Shown here piece after piece: positions 23,196 through 31,714 of a stretch of 64,000 nucleotides of DNA; the stretch's first letter is position 1, and each line of letters begins with the position of its first letter. Position numbers and translations under genes: made by a program. The stretch is from CAXSBR01 sp964252015 (GTDB lineage: Bacteria > Actinomycetota > Actinomycetes > Mycobacteriales > Jatrophihabitantaceae), in NCBI GenBank assembly GCA_964252015.1, contig CAXULW010000017.1:8170-72169 (forward strand), read 5' to 3'. Below the pieces are notes generated by a model. It was given only the letters and a program-made list of their open reading frames with translations, did not search any database and had not been told where the DNA came from.

Positions 23196-23813
23196 TTGAA
23201 CCGAAATGTACTTGCAATCGGAGCACATCCAGATGATATCGAACTGGGTTGCGGTGGCACGTTGGCCAAACACAGCCAGTCCGGTGATCGCGTGACCATG
23301 CTGGTCATAACCCAAGGCGAAGTGGGGCCTGGTCGGACTATGGACCGCATCTTTGAGCAGGAGCGCGCCTGCAAGGTCCTAGGCGTTGATGACCTGGTCT
23401 GGGGCGAGCTCCCGGATTGCCGTGTCTCACTCCACGAGTTGGCATTGGTTCACCTCATCGAGCAGGTGATCGGTAGTTCCGGCGCGGAGCTAATTTACAC
23501 CCACTCTATCTCAGATAGTCACCAGGACCACCGGACGGTTGCGGTGAACACACTCGGAGCGGCACGTAAGTGCTCCAATATCCTCAGTTACGATGCGCCA
23601 TCCTCACTGCAGTTTCAGCCCTCCCTATATGTCGATATCTCAGACACGGTCGAGACCAAGGTTGAGGCGCTTCTTTGCCACTCGAGCCAGGTTGAGGCCA
23701 GCGAAATGGTCGACACGTTCAAGGTGCGCAATTCTGCCGGTTACCGCGGGCACGAAGCGCGTGTCCGTGCCGCCGAGGCGTTCCAGGCCGCACGCTATGT
23801 GATGCCGGTATGA
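23196..23813 (+). CDS. PIG-L/LmbE family deacetylase, unit B
   Basis: A 205-residue paralogue of the enzyme at 7162-7779, with AHPDD and HSISDSHQDH intact and a likely cytoplasmic location. I take TTG 23196 as start, since GGGGGAA lies just upstream and the product then aligns end to end with the unit A protein. An in-frame ATG at 23163 would add eleven residues with no match. Most differences between the copies are conservative, so both should be active. Overlaps the flavoprotein gene by ATGA as in unit A. Confidence 0.87.
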   Translation: MNRNVLAIGAHPDDIELGCGGTLAKHSQSGDRVTMLVITQGEVGPGRTMDRIFEQERACKVLGVDDLVWGELPDCRVSLHELALVHLIEQVIGSSGAELIYTHSISDSHQDHRTVAVNTLGAARKCSNILSYDAPSSLQFQPSLYVDISDTVETKVEALLCHSSQVEASEMVDTFKVRNSAGYRGHEARVRAAEAFQAARYVMPV

Positions 23814-25114
23814 CGCGCAGTGTCGACGTCCTGGTGATCGGTGCCGGGCCGACCGGGCTTGGGGCTGCATACCAGTTGCATGGAACCGACGTCGATTGGC
23901 TCTTGGTGGAATCCTCCTCAGGGCCGGGCGGGCTAGCCAAGTCGGTTAGAGATCGGCACGGATTCAACTGGGATTTAGGTGGCCACGTCCTGCATAGCCA
24001 TTTTCAGACCTTCGACAACGCCATCGCCGACTCCGGCGTGCGATTGCTTGCCCCTGTACGCAACGGTTGGGTTCTGACCCATGGCGAATGGATTAAAACC
24101 CCCATCCAGCACAACGTCGAGAGCTTGCCAGAGGACCTTCGTATCGACGCGCCAGCCGCCAACTTGGCGGAATATTACCTCAACCATTTCGGCTCTGCGC
24201 TTTACAACGAGTTCTTTAAGCCGTTCACCGAGAAGATGTGGGCCACACCTTTATCGATGGTTGACCACACCTGGACGTCACACCGCAGCGGGTCGTCGCA
24301 ACGAAACGTCCCCTCATTAAAGGCGGCGAGCAGTGGTGAGTCTTTGCCTCAGGCCACCGTGACCTTTCCATACCCCGAGGGTGGAACCGGACGGCTCTGG
24401 GCTGGTATCGCCCAAGGCCTGGACCCGAGCCGCCTGTACTACGGAGTAAAGGTTGAATCGTTCGACCTAACTGGCCACGTTGCCCACCTCAGCAACGGCG
24501 AGGACATCGTCTACGACCAGTGCGTGTCCAGTGCCCCGTTACCATTTCTCGCGCAATCCGATGCGAACCTTCAACGGATCACCGCGCCTTCGGAGCTGTT
24601 GAGCTCCCAGGCGCTGCTGATCGGACTCGGATACGATGGTTCGCCGCCGCCGAGCATCGCCGACATGTCGTGGATTTACTCGCCGGATCCCGGGGTTGCA
24701 TGGCATCGGGCGACGATGCTGGCGAACTATGATCCAGCGAACGCCGGACCGGGAAGGTGGTCGGTTCTTTTTGAGGTCGGACGAAGCGCGTTCCGGCCGG
24801 TCGACGAGGCCGAAGCGATACTCAGCTGTCGGCGCTCGCTAAAGGAGTTGGGCGCGTCTGAGTCCGATCTTGTGAGCGTATGGACGAGCGCCTTGCCCAT
24901 GGGGTACCCGGTACCCACCGTAGGACGCGACGAAAAATTACGCGCTATGGACGCTCAGCTCGTGGCCAACGGAATGCGGTCCCGCGGGAGATTCGGGGGA
25001 TGGCGTTACGAGTCCTGCAACCAGGATTACTCATTCATGCAGGGCGTGGAGGCAGTCAACGCCGCGCTGAAGGGCACCCCAGAGGACGTCTATTGGCACC
25101 CGGAGCGCTTCTGA
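23810..25114 (+). CDS. FAD-dependent amine-oxidase/UDP-galactopyranose-mutase-like flavoprotein, unit B
   Basis: A 434-residue paralogue of the protein at 7776-9080 with the same length. The FAD-binding VLVIGAGPTGLGAAYQL, SSSGPGGLAKSV and GGHVLHSHF segments are kept, as is the C-terminal GGWRYESCNQDYSFMQ. The least conserved stretch lies around residues 165-185, where the copies read differently after SQRNVP. As in unit A it is coupled to the deacetylase by a 4-base overlap. Unlike unit A it is not coupled to the GT2-GtrA gene; 145 extra bases follow its stop. Confidence 0.8.
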   Translation: MTRSVDVLVIGAGPTGLGAAYQLHGTDVDWLLVESSSGPGGLAKSVRDRHGFNWDLGGHVLHSHFQTFDNAIADSGVRLLAPVRNGWVLTHGEWIKTPIQHNVESLPEDLRIDAPAANLAEYYLNHFGSALYNEFFKPFTEKMWATPLSMVDHTWTSHRSGSSQRNVPSLKAASSGESLPQATVTFPYPEGGTGRLWAGIAQGLDPSRLYYGVKVESFDLTGHVAHLSNGEDIVYDQCVSSAPLPFLAQSDANLQRITAPSELLSSQALLIGLGYDGSPPPSIADMSWIYSPDPGVAWHRATMLANYDPANAGPGRWSVLFEVGRSAFRPVDEAEAILSCRRSLKELGASESDLVSVWTSALPMGYPVPTVGRDEKLRAMDAQLVANGMRSRGRFGGWRYESCNQDYSFMQGVEAVNAALKGTPEDVYWHPERF

Positions 25115-25259
25115 TGCGGCATGGACCTAGGGCGGGCTGGACGGCTGCCCATAAACGACCGCCGCAGACACGACGTTGGTGTGTCGCAGATTCAACCGAC
25201 GCATGCCGCAACCTGACAGGCATGCATGATCACTCAACAGCGATGCTCGTCGGTGCCCG
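25115..25259. other. 145-base insertion between two genes that overlap in unit A
   Basis: In unit A the flavoprotein stop and GT2 start overlap (TGATG). Here the same stop is followed by ATG and then 145 bases before the GT2 gene's GTG. I see no terminal inverted repeats or clear target duplication. It contains a repeated gcatgc/catgcatg patch near 25200-25228 and no ribosome binding site of note. Confidence 0.6.
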
Positions 25260-26381
25260 GTGACATCCCTGACGGTTATCGTGCCGACCTTCGAAGAGAG
25301 CGGCAACATCTCGGAGCTAATTCGTCGACTAGGCGTGGCCTTCGACGGTGTGAACGCTCGGGTTCTGTTCGTGGATGACTCTCCCGAGGACGACGCAACC
25401 CCAGCTGTCGTGCAGTCGGAGGCTAAGACTGCCCGTCTGCCTGTGTCGCTCCTGCATCGCACTGACCCAGTCGGAGGGCTGAGTGGTGCTGTTGTGGCCG
25501 GCATCCACGCCGCTGACACTGAGTGGTGCTTGATAATGGACGGTGACTTACAGCACCCACCTGAGCTAGGGCCGGCCCTGTACGCCCGTGGTCTGCAGGA
25601 GGACGCTGACGTTGTGGTCGCCAGCCGGTACTGCGGTGGTGGGGACGCCCGTGGCCTGGCCAACGGATTTCGGCATGCGGTGTCCAGCGCTAGCACGCTC
25701 TTGACTCGGTCGATGTTCCCTCGGCGGCTTCGTAACTGTACCGACCCGATGACGGGGTTCTTCGCCTTCCGCAGGTCTGCGGTGGCGGTCCAGAACCTAC
25801 GGCCCTCTGGATTCAAGATCTTGCTGGAGATCCTGGCTCGCCAAGATCTCCGCGTGGTTGAAGAGCCCTTTGTGTTCGGCGAGCGTTTCTCCGGTGAGTC
25901 AAAGGCTTCCCTGCGCCAGGGAAAAAACTTTTTGCAGCAACTCGTTCACCTCCGGTTTGGCCGTGGATCCCGCTTTGCGTTTATCGGCGCCTTGGGCACA
26001 GCGCTCAACCTCAGTGCGATGTATGCCTTAATGGTCAGTGGTGTGCACTACATCGTAGCTGCGGTGGTCGCTGCAGAACTGTCTATCTTGTTCAACTTCT
26101 TGTTGCAGGAACGCTGGGTGTTCTCGGATCTTCGCATCGGTGACTGGCGTTCCCGCTTTGCGCTCTCGGCCGGCTACGACAACCTCGAGACGGTTGCCCG
26201 CCTGCCACTTCTGGTTCTACTGGTTCACGTACTGCACGGCCGCAGTGAGACCGCGCAAGCTCTGACTCTGGCCGCAACGTTTACGGTGCGGTTTGTTTTC
26301 AAAGCCCGCGTTGTTTACCGAATCAATCGTCTAGCTGCGGGCGAACCGGCACTGAGTGAGGGGTTGCCGAAGGCTGCTTGA
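25260..26381 (+). CDS. Polyprenyl-phosphate GT2 glycosyltransferase with GtrA domain, unit B
   Basis: A 373-residue paralogue of the protein at 9080-10198: GT2 domain (VIVPTFEESGN, VDDSPEDD, MDGDLQHPPE) followed by the GtrA membrane domain (FAFIGALGTALNLSAM to FKARVVYRIN). The GTG at 25260 aligns with the ATG start of the unit A gene. Similarity to the unit A copy is high through the whole protein and falls only in the last 15 residues. It should make the lipid-linked sugar used by the unit B GT-C enzyme. Confidence 0.9.
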   Translation: MTSLTVIVPTFEESGNISELIRRLGVAFDGVNARVLFVDDSPEDDATPAVVQSEAKTARLPVSLLHRTDPVGGLSGAVVAGIHAADTEWCLIMDGDLQHPPELGPALYARGLQEDADVVVASRYCGGGDARGLANGFRHAVSSASTLLTRSMFPRRLRNCTDPMTGFFAFRRSAVAVQNLRPSGFKILLEILARQDLRVVEEPFVFGERFSGESKASLRQGKNFLQQLVHLRFGRGSRFAFIGALGTALNLSAMYALMVSGVHYIVAAVVAAELSILFNFLLQERWVFSDLRIGDWRSRFALSAGYDNLETVARLPLLVLLVHVLHGRSETAQALTLAATFTVRFVFKARVVYRINRLAAGEPALSEGLPKAA

Positions 26382-26788
26382 TCATTTTCACACAGCTGCT
26401 CGCAACGTAGTAGCAGCCGGACGAGCGACCACTGATTAGTCAGCAGTATGCGTTGCGAGAGTTTGTTGGGTGCTAGTTGCCGCCTGGTCTTGATACAAAC
26501 GCCCGGTGGCAGTCCATGTAGGGCCCACGGTTCCTCACAGTCTTCCCAAGGTTGTTCAACGGCAGTGTGATGGCGCTAGGAGTCGCAGAATGATGCCCAG
26601 GGGCCCGGTCCTAAGACGAACGTCACTGAATCGCCGTCCTCTGCTGCCCTGGGTACCAGCCCGCCTTCGGACATTCCCATTGTGCTAAAGCTGCACGATT
26701 CGCGTCAGCTCTGAGTATGTCATGGCCCTTAATTGTTCTGAGCGGCGCGCAAGTTGGTTTCTGGTTCCGCCAAGACGTATTATCAGGT
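26382..26788. other. Intergenic region before unit B GH16 gene
   Basis: About 400 bases with no supported gene. In unit A the GT2-GtrA gene is followed after 169 bases by the synthase gene; here this spacer and a GH16 gene stand in between. It probably carries a promoter for the GH16 gene, but I cannot point to clear -35/-10 hexamers. Confidence 0.4.
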
Positions 26789-27652
26789 GTGCAGATAACC
26801 CGGCGGCAGGCACTAGCTGCTGCCGCCTCATGTTCGGTGTTGGCTGCCTGCGGCCGGCCCGGTCCGAAGTTGATGTGGTCGGACGAGTTCAAGTCGTTGG
26901 ATCTCGTGTCCCTGGCCAACCCGAATGGGTTGTGGCGCCCGAGTGATGTGTGGCAACCTATGAACCAGGGGTATGCAGACTTCGGCACGGGCGGGCACTC
27001 CACGTGGTTAGCTAACCCGGCCCAGGAATTAGGCGGTCACGCCTACAACCCGTTCTCGGTAAAGGACTCTGTGCTGTCTATTACAGCTAGGCGAACACCC
27101 CAACCGGCGCTCACTGATGCGGGTAACTGTCCCTGGCTGGGTGGAATGCTGATCAGTAACACAAACCGCGGCGACATGATCTTTGGATACGGCTACTATG
27201 AATTTCGGGTGCGTTTTGCGGTGCGCGGCAAGGGTATGTTTCCGGCACTGTGGTTGTATGCAGCCCATAACCTGAACGGCAGCAAGGGTCAAGCGGAGTT
27301 GGACGTGCTCGAAGTATTTGGTGGTGTCAACGGCCCCTGGATCGCCTCGCTGCATAAAACGAGTTCGTCAGGCCAGCGGGTTTTTAGCAGGGTAGTAGAC
27401 CTTGGGGGCTGGCACACGTACGGTGTGGCCTGGTCAGCGAGTCGTGTGGACCTTTACTTCGATCGTCGTCTGGTTGCGTCGGCTACCGGGCCATATGTCT
27501 CATACTTGGAAGGGTCGCAGATGTCTATCCGCATGAACCTCTCGATGGACGCGACCTTTTTTGCAGACACTGGCACCCTTTCAGATGCGTCTACCCCGTC
27601 GCCGCTCGTCATGGAGGTGGACTATGTGCGGAAGTACGACCGCCCATTTTAG
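26789..27652 (+). CDS. Secreted GH16 lipoprotein hydrolase, unit B
   Basis: A 287-residue enzyme with an RR-containing lipoprotein signal (ITRRQALAAAASCSVLAAC, Cys21) and one GH16 domain; the catalytic AELDVLEVFGG gives Glu170, Asp172 and Glu175. I take GTG 26789 as start because it places the twin arginine at residues 5-6, as in the GH16 at 20941. An upstream in-frame ATG at 26717 would add 24 residues that do not resemble a signal. It lacks the Pro-rich repeat spacer of that paralogue. Its location inside the biosynthetic unit, between GT2-GtrA and the synthase, supports trimming of the product rather than foraging. Confidence 0.82.
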   Translation: MQITRRQALAAAASCSVLAACGRPGPKLMWSDEFKSLDLVSLANPNGLWRPSDVWQPMNQGYADFGTGGHSTWLANPAQELGGHAYNPFSVKDSVLSITARRTPQPALTDAGNCPWLGGMLISNTNRGDMIFGYGYYEFRVRFAVRGKGMFPALWLYAAHNLNGSKGQAELDVLEVFGGVNGPWIASLHKTSSSGQRVFSRVVDLGGWHTYGVAWSASRVDLYFDRRLVASATGPYVSYLEGSQMSIRMNLSMDATFFADTGTLSDASTPSPLVMEVDYVRKYDRPF

Positions 27653-27805
27653 GGCGTGTCGACATGATAGTCACGTTCGGCCATTTGTACCCGGCGGGGA
27701 GGGGACATCAGCCAACAGCTTGCACTTTATCTAGTCGTTTTGCCACAACATTGATGATAAAGACGTAGTGGTTGTAGGAGTTTGTGACTAACGGGGGGGC
27801 CCATC

Positions 27806-27859
27806 ATGTCAGTTTTTGTAATGTCTGCTGTCGAGGATTGCAATAATGCCCGCGCCTGA
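27806..27859 (+). CDS. Possible 17-residue leader peptide overlapping synthase start
   Basis: ATG 27806 follows a run of seven G (27793-27799) at good distance and reads MSVFVMSAVEDCNNARA before stopping at 27857-27859. The frame overlaps the start of the synthase gene (27846) by 14 bases. The unit A synthase has the same TAACGGGGGG before its own ATG but no such frame. It could couple or tune translation of the synthase. Evidence is limited to layout. Confidence 0.3.
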   Translation: MSVFVMSAVEDCNNARA

Positions 27860-29579
27860 CAGGTACCGTGCCCGTGAGGCGGCAGCGGCAGCACGTCGTC
27901 GTGCGCACGAAGTCCAGAGGCGTCGGCAGTTGGCCCGTATCGCACAACCGCCACCCGACCACCACGCTAACTCTGATCCCGGCCCGGACGGTTCGCCCTT
28001 TACTTGGCTGCAGCCGCCCTCGGACGAGGTCGTGCACCAGTGGTTGGCGAAGGGCCAGCACCGTTGGCTCTTTGTATTACAGGTGCTGGCCTATGCCGGT
28101 GTTGCGTACAGCCTCTATGGGCTGGCTCGTAACTCCTATTGGACGTCGCCGCTCCTGGGGCCCTTGGCGGTGTTAATCGTGGAGCAGCTGCTTTCCCTCC
28201 GTACCTCGACCCACAAGCGGCGGGTTACCCTTCCCGACCACCTGTTTCTGGTTGAGACTTGGGCCCCCTCTCGGTTTCCCTCGGTGGACGTGTTTCTCAC
28301 TGTTTGCGGTGAGGATCCCAGCTTGGTGAACAACACCCTTAGCCACGTGGTCAAGCTGGCTTACCCCGGGGAAATGCGAGTCCATGTCCTGGACGACGGT
28401 GCATCCCCGGTAGTCGAGGGCCTCGCTAGTCGTTACGGGGTCCGCTACCTTGCTCGCCCAGGTAGCGACTTCAAGAAGGCGGGCAACCTGCAGTATGCGC
28501 TTGAACGCACCGAGGGTGACATCGTCTTGATCCTTGATGCGGACTACGCAGTGCGCTCGGACTTTCTCATGCAGACCGTCCCGTACATGGACGAGCCGTC
28601 GGTCGGGATTGTCCAGACGCCCCAGTATCAGCTTACCGAGAAGCGCATGAAGTGGCTCGAGAGGTGTGCGGGGGCGACCCAGGAAATGTTCTACCGGTTC
28701 ATCCAGCCCAGCCGCTCCGCGGTGGGCGCCACGATTTGCTGTGGCGGTTCGGCGCTCTACCGACGTAAAGCGTTGGATGCCATCGGGGGATTCCCGCTCA
28801 TCGGTACCTCGGAAGATATTTACACCGGGTTAGAGATGGCGCAGCTTGGGTTTGTTAACCAGTACGTGCCGGTGTTGGCATCTACCTGCGCCAGTCCGGA
28901 TGAATTGGACTCCTTCATCAGTCAGCAGTACCGGTGGTGTGAGGGGTCCCTGACTCTGGTCACCTCGTCGCGTTTTCATGCCAATCGCACCATGTCCTTG
29001 GGGCAGCGGTTGTGCTACTGGTCTGGCTTCTTGTACTACCTCTCCACGGCAATTATGTCTTTGCTGGCCCCGGTGGGTGTCCTGATCATGCTGCTGCTTT
29101 ACCCCGACCGGGTGCGAGCGTTCAACGTGTACCCGCTGATTCCCGCAACGTTAATCTGGCTCGTGATCTACCCGTTCATAGCTACCGGGCGATGGCGCAC
29201 GGAGGTCCTCCGGGTGCAGGTCATCTACGGTTTTGCTCACTTGTTTTGCATCTACGATCAACTGCGGGACAAGATGTCCGAGTGGGTTCCTACGAATGCC
29301 AAGGTCAAGGCTCCCTTGGGTCAGTGGGTCCGCTACTTCATGTTGGCCTACATCGGGATAACCCAGCCAGCCATAGCTGTGGGGATCGTACTTGGCCTCT
29401 GGCATTACGGTGTGGGGAACTACTGGCTGATAACCGCGCTGTCCCTGTTGAACTTCTACATTTTTGTTCCCGTGTGGTGGTTGGCTTACAAAACAACGCG
29501 GAGGGCTGCCCGTGCCCGTAGGACCAGCCAAGCGCCGCCCGCCGATGACTCTTTGAGTGCACTGACTGTGGCTGTTTAA
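27846..29579 (+). CDS. CesA/CslA-like processive GT2 synthase, unit B
   Basis: A 577-residue paralogue of the unit A synthase with the same plan: basic N-terminus, two helices, GT2 domain and C-terminal channel helices. VLDDGA, LDADYA, SEDIYTG and QQYRWCEG keep the D, DxD, D, QxxRW set. The cytoplasmic catalytic core is clearly related to unit A (FKKAGNLQ, ATQEMFYRF, ATICCG, YRR and AIGGFPLI shared), but overall similarity is far lower than for the three upstream genes. It may therefore use another sugar or make another linkage. No PilZ domain. The only in-frame start nearby is ATG 27846; the purine-rich site before it is weak. Confidence 0.88.
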   Translation: MPAPDRYRAREAAAAARRRAHEVQRRRQLARIAQPPPDHHANSDPGPDGSPFTWLQPPSDEVVHQWLAKGQHRWLFVLQVLAYAGVAYSLYGLARNSYWTSPLLGPLAVLIVEQLLSLRTSTHKRRVTLPDHLFLVETWAPSRFPSVDVFLTVCGEDPSLVNNTLSHVVKLAYPGEMRVHVLDDGASPVVEGLASRYGVRYLARPGSDFKKAGNLQYALERTEGDIVLILDADYAVRSDFLMQTVPYMDEPSVGIVQTPQYQLTEKRMKWLERCAGATQEMFYRFIQPSRSAVGATICCGGSALYRRKALDAIGGFPLIGTSEDIYTGLEMAQLGFVNQYVPVLASTCASPDELDSFISQQYRWCEGSLTLVTSSRFHANRTMSLGQRLCYWSGFLYYLSTAIMSLLAPVGVLIMLLLYPDRVRAFNVYPLIPATLIWLVIYPFIATGRWRTEVLRVQVIYGFAHLFCIYDQLRDKMSEWVPTNAKVKAPLGQWVRYFMLAYIGITQPAIAVGIVLGLWHYGVGNYWLITALSLLNFYIFVPVWWLAYKTTRRAARARRTSQAPPADDSLSALTVAV

Positions 29580-29727
29580 CGGCCCTCGCGGTCGGCGCTC
29601 GGAGTAGTCGTGATGGCTACGGTCCCGTGAGGACGAACCATGCTTCCTCATTGCTCCGGCAGGGCTGGGTCGCCGTTGAACGGATGGGTTGCATACAGGA
29701 ATCGTAAATACAGCGAGGGGGGTACAC

Positions 29728-29844
29728 ATGCAAGTTCCAGTTCTGCGCAACGACCGGCTTATGCGCATCGCTTCAGACAGTGGCAACGTGGCTAGTCATA
29801 GGTGTTCTGACCGAACCCAGCGCGGTCGAGAGTTGGGCCGGTGA
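29728..29844 (+). CDS. 38-residue ORF translationally coupled to unit B GT-C gene
   Basis: ATG 29728 has GCGAGGGGGG six bases upstream, the best ribosome binding site in this gap. The 38-residue product (MQVPVLRNDRLMRIASD at its start) is hydrophilic and basic and matches nothing I know. Its stop overlaps the GTG of the GT-C gene as GTGA (29841-29844), the same arrangement the unit A synthase has with its GT-C. The GT-C start has no good site of its own, so this small frame probably carries ribosomes to it. Confidence 0.5.
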   Translation: MQVPVLRNDRLMRIASDSGNVASHRCSDRTQRGRELGR

Positions 29845-31364
29845 CCACGGTTGCGGTTGGCCCGCCTGCGGTTTGGAAGTTGGCGGTGGTGTCGTTCTTG
29901 CCGACCTCCGTCAAGGACCGAGCTCTCGCACGATGGGTCCAGCACTTACCCATAGCAGTGTTATTGCTGTTGCAGGCTTCGTTCACCCTGCGGTTGAGTG
30001 ACACGCCTTTCGAAGACGAGGCGCTGTATATCGGTGCGGGGCATGACTACTGGAGCCACTGGCTACACGGCACGCCAGTTCCTGTGTACGGTACGTACTT
30101 CTCGGGGGCCCCTTTGGCCTACCCGGTTCTTGCCGGGGCCTTGGACTCCATTGGTGGGTTGCAGCTAGTGAGGGCCTTTAGCTTGTTCTGCATGCTGTTG
30201 GTGACGCTTTGCCTGCGGTCGGTCACCCGCTACTGGTGGGGAGAGCGGGTGGCTCTCCTCTCGGTGGCTGTATTTGTGGTTACCGGTCAGGTGATGTTTC
30301 TGGGGGCATTTGCGACATTCGATGCTAGCTGCCTGCTGTGTATAGCAGTGGCGTTGTGGGCTCTGGTGTCCCGTCGAGGCGTCACTTCGGCCGTTCTGGC
30401 TGGTCTTGCTTTGGCTTCCGCAGTGGTATTGAAGTATACTGGGGCAGTGTTTGCGCCCGTCGTTCTCGGCGCCGCCCTATTTACGCCCTATAACGTGTCG
30501 ATGTATCGCAGTTACAAGAGGCAGTTTGCGCGGGTCTTGTTGGCCGGGGCTGTGTCGGTGGCGTTGCTGGTCACGGGGTATTTAAAATTTGGCAGCGGAA
30601 TCAAGGCTGGGATTGAGTTCACCACGTCGAATCGTAAGGCTCTTGATCACGTCTCAGTGGGTCGGCTCCTACACTTTGTTCAGCTGGACCTCGGTTTGCA
30701 AATTATCCTGGCTTTGGTCGGGATCTTCGTTTTGATGGTTCAGGTTTCTGCTCGGCGTAACGTGTTGTTGGTCATGTGTTTGTTGGCAGGCGCATCCGCC
30801 CTGCCTGCTTCGCAGATGCGGATCGGTGAGTTCGTGTCCTTTGAAAAGCACATGGCTTACTCGGCCCTCTTCATTGCTCCCCTAGCTGGTCAGGGTTTGG
30901 TTTTACTTACTCGCAAGCGGACTACCAGTGTGCTTGTTCTGGTAGCGGTGTGCTTGGTCGGCATTACCGGGCTCGTGCGGTCCGACCTGCAGTACCAGTG
31001 GGCTCCCGTCGATCATGCGGTTCATGTGGTGGAGCAAGACCCGATACCCGGTCGTTACCTGTCTAACTCAGCCCTGCCGTTGAGTTACTACACCCGCCAG
31101 AAATACCCAAACATCGTGTGGCAGGACCACTACGGACTGTTTGCTTCCCCGGTCTCCGAGTGGCAGGCAGTCTTGAAGGAGCGGACATTTGAGGGGTTTG
31201 TGATTAGGACTGGTTCAACGGGTAACCCAGTGGAGGATAACCGGACTAGTTATTTTGTGTCACTCCTGCAGAAGTCTCCCAACTACAAGCTTGTAGTGCA
31301 GCCCTTCGCCGTTCGTAAATATTCTCCTTACAATTGGCTGATTTACCGTGCTGTGCCTAAGTGA
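29841..31364 (+). CDS. GT-C (PMT/ArnT-like) membrane glycosyltransferase, unit B
   Basis: A 507-residue multi-pass protein with about ten hydrophobic segments. The acidic loop after helix one reads FEDEALYIGAG (Glu58-Asp59-Glu60), as expected for a GT-C enzyme using lipid-linked sugars. It matches the unit A protein in order and in short blocks (TLRLSDTPF, FATFDA, IAPL) but is otherwise quite diverged. Acceptor or polymer specificity may thus differ between the units. Translation probably depends on the small frame that ends over its GTG. A hairpin at 31391-31411 follows the stop and could end the unit B transcript. Confidence 0.8.
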   Translation: MTTVAVGPPAVWKLAVVSFLPTSVKDRALARWVQHLPIAVLLLLQASFTLRLSDTPFEDEALYIGAGHDYWSHWLHGTPVPVYGTYFSGAPLAYPVLAGALDSIGGLQLVRAFSLFCMLLVTLCLRSVTRYWWGERVALLSVAVFVVTGQVMFLGAFATFDASCLLCIAVALWALVSRRGVTSAVLAGLALASAVVLKYTGAVFAPVVLGAALFTPYNVSMYRSYKRQFARVLLAGAVSVALLVTGYLKFGSGIKAGIEFTTSNRKALDHVSVGRLLHFVQLDLGLQIILALVGIFVLMVQVSARRNVLLVMCLLAGASALPASQMRIGEFVSFEKHMAYSALFIAPLAGQGLVLLTRKRTTSVLVLVAVCLVGITGLVRSDLQYQWAPVDHAVHVVEQDPIPGRYLSNSALPLSYYTRQKYPNIVWQDHYGLFASPVSEWQAVLKERTFEGFVIRTGSTGNPVEDNRTSYFVSLLQKSPNYKLVVQPFAVRKYSPYNWLIYRAVPK

Positions 31365-31390
31365 TGGCTCACCGTGAGGCTCCCCGGTAC

Positions 31391-31411
31391 TCGCACGGTC
31401 TCGCGCCGTGC
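31391..31411 (+). terminator. Candidate terminator after unit B GT-C gene
   Basis: CGCACGG (31391-31397) pairs with CCGTGCG (31405-31411) around a 7-base loop, 26 bases after the GT-C stop. It lacks a U-tract, which is common for actinomycete terminators. Confidence 0.45.
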
Positions 31412-31453
31412 GCTGTTCGCCCGCATTCGTAGGTTACGTATGCCTGTCGGTTC

Positions 31454-31714
31454 CTAGAACTCTTTGCGCTCCTTATCTAGCCAGTCCTCCTCGGCCTTGG
31501 CGGCCGCGTCGTGGCGACGTGAAGATGGTGGTGGGTCGCCCGCGACGCCGGCGCTTCCTTGGTAGTACAGCCCGTTAGTCAGTCTGGTGCTGGGGCCCGA
31601 CCAGAAGGGTCGTGCACTGTTGCTTCGAGCACGCGGATCAGACTTTCGGTTCCCTGACCGAGGCCCCCGGGCGTCCCGCGTCCAGTTACTGCCAGGCGAG
31701 GAGGTCGTCGCCGG
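31454..31714 (-). other. Possible remnant of a gene cut by IS110
   Basis: The minus strand ends in a plausible soluble C-terminus (RHDAAAKAEEDWLDKERKEF) that stops at 31454. The same frame continues into the IS110 remnant, where it has no meaning. This could be the tail of a gene whose remainder was lost when the element arrived, or chance. No family recognised. Confidence 0.25.
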
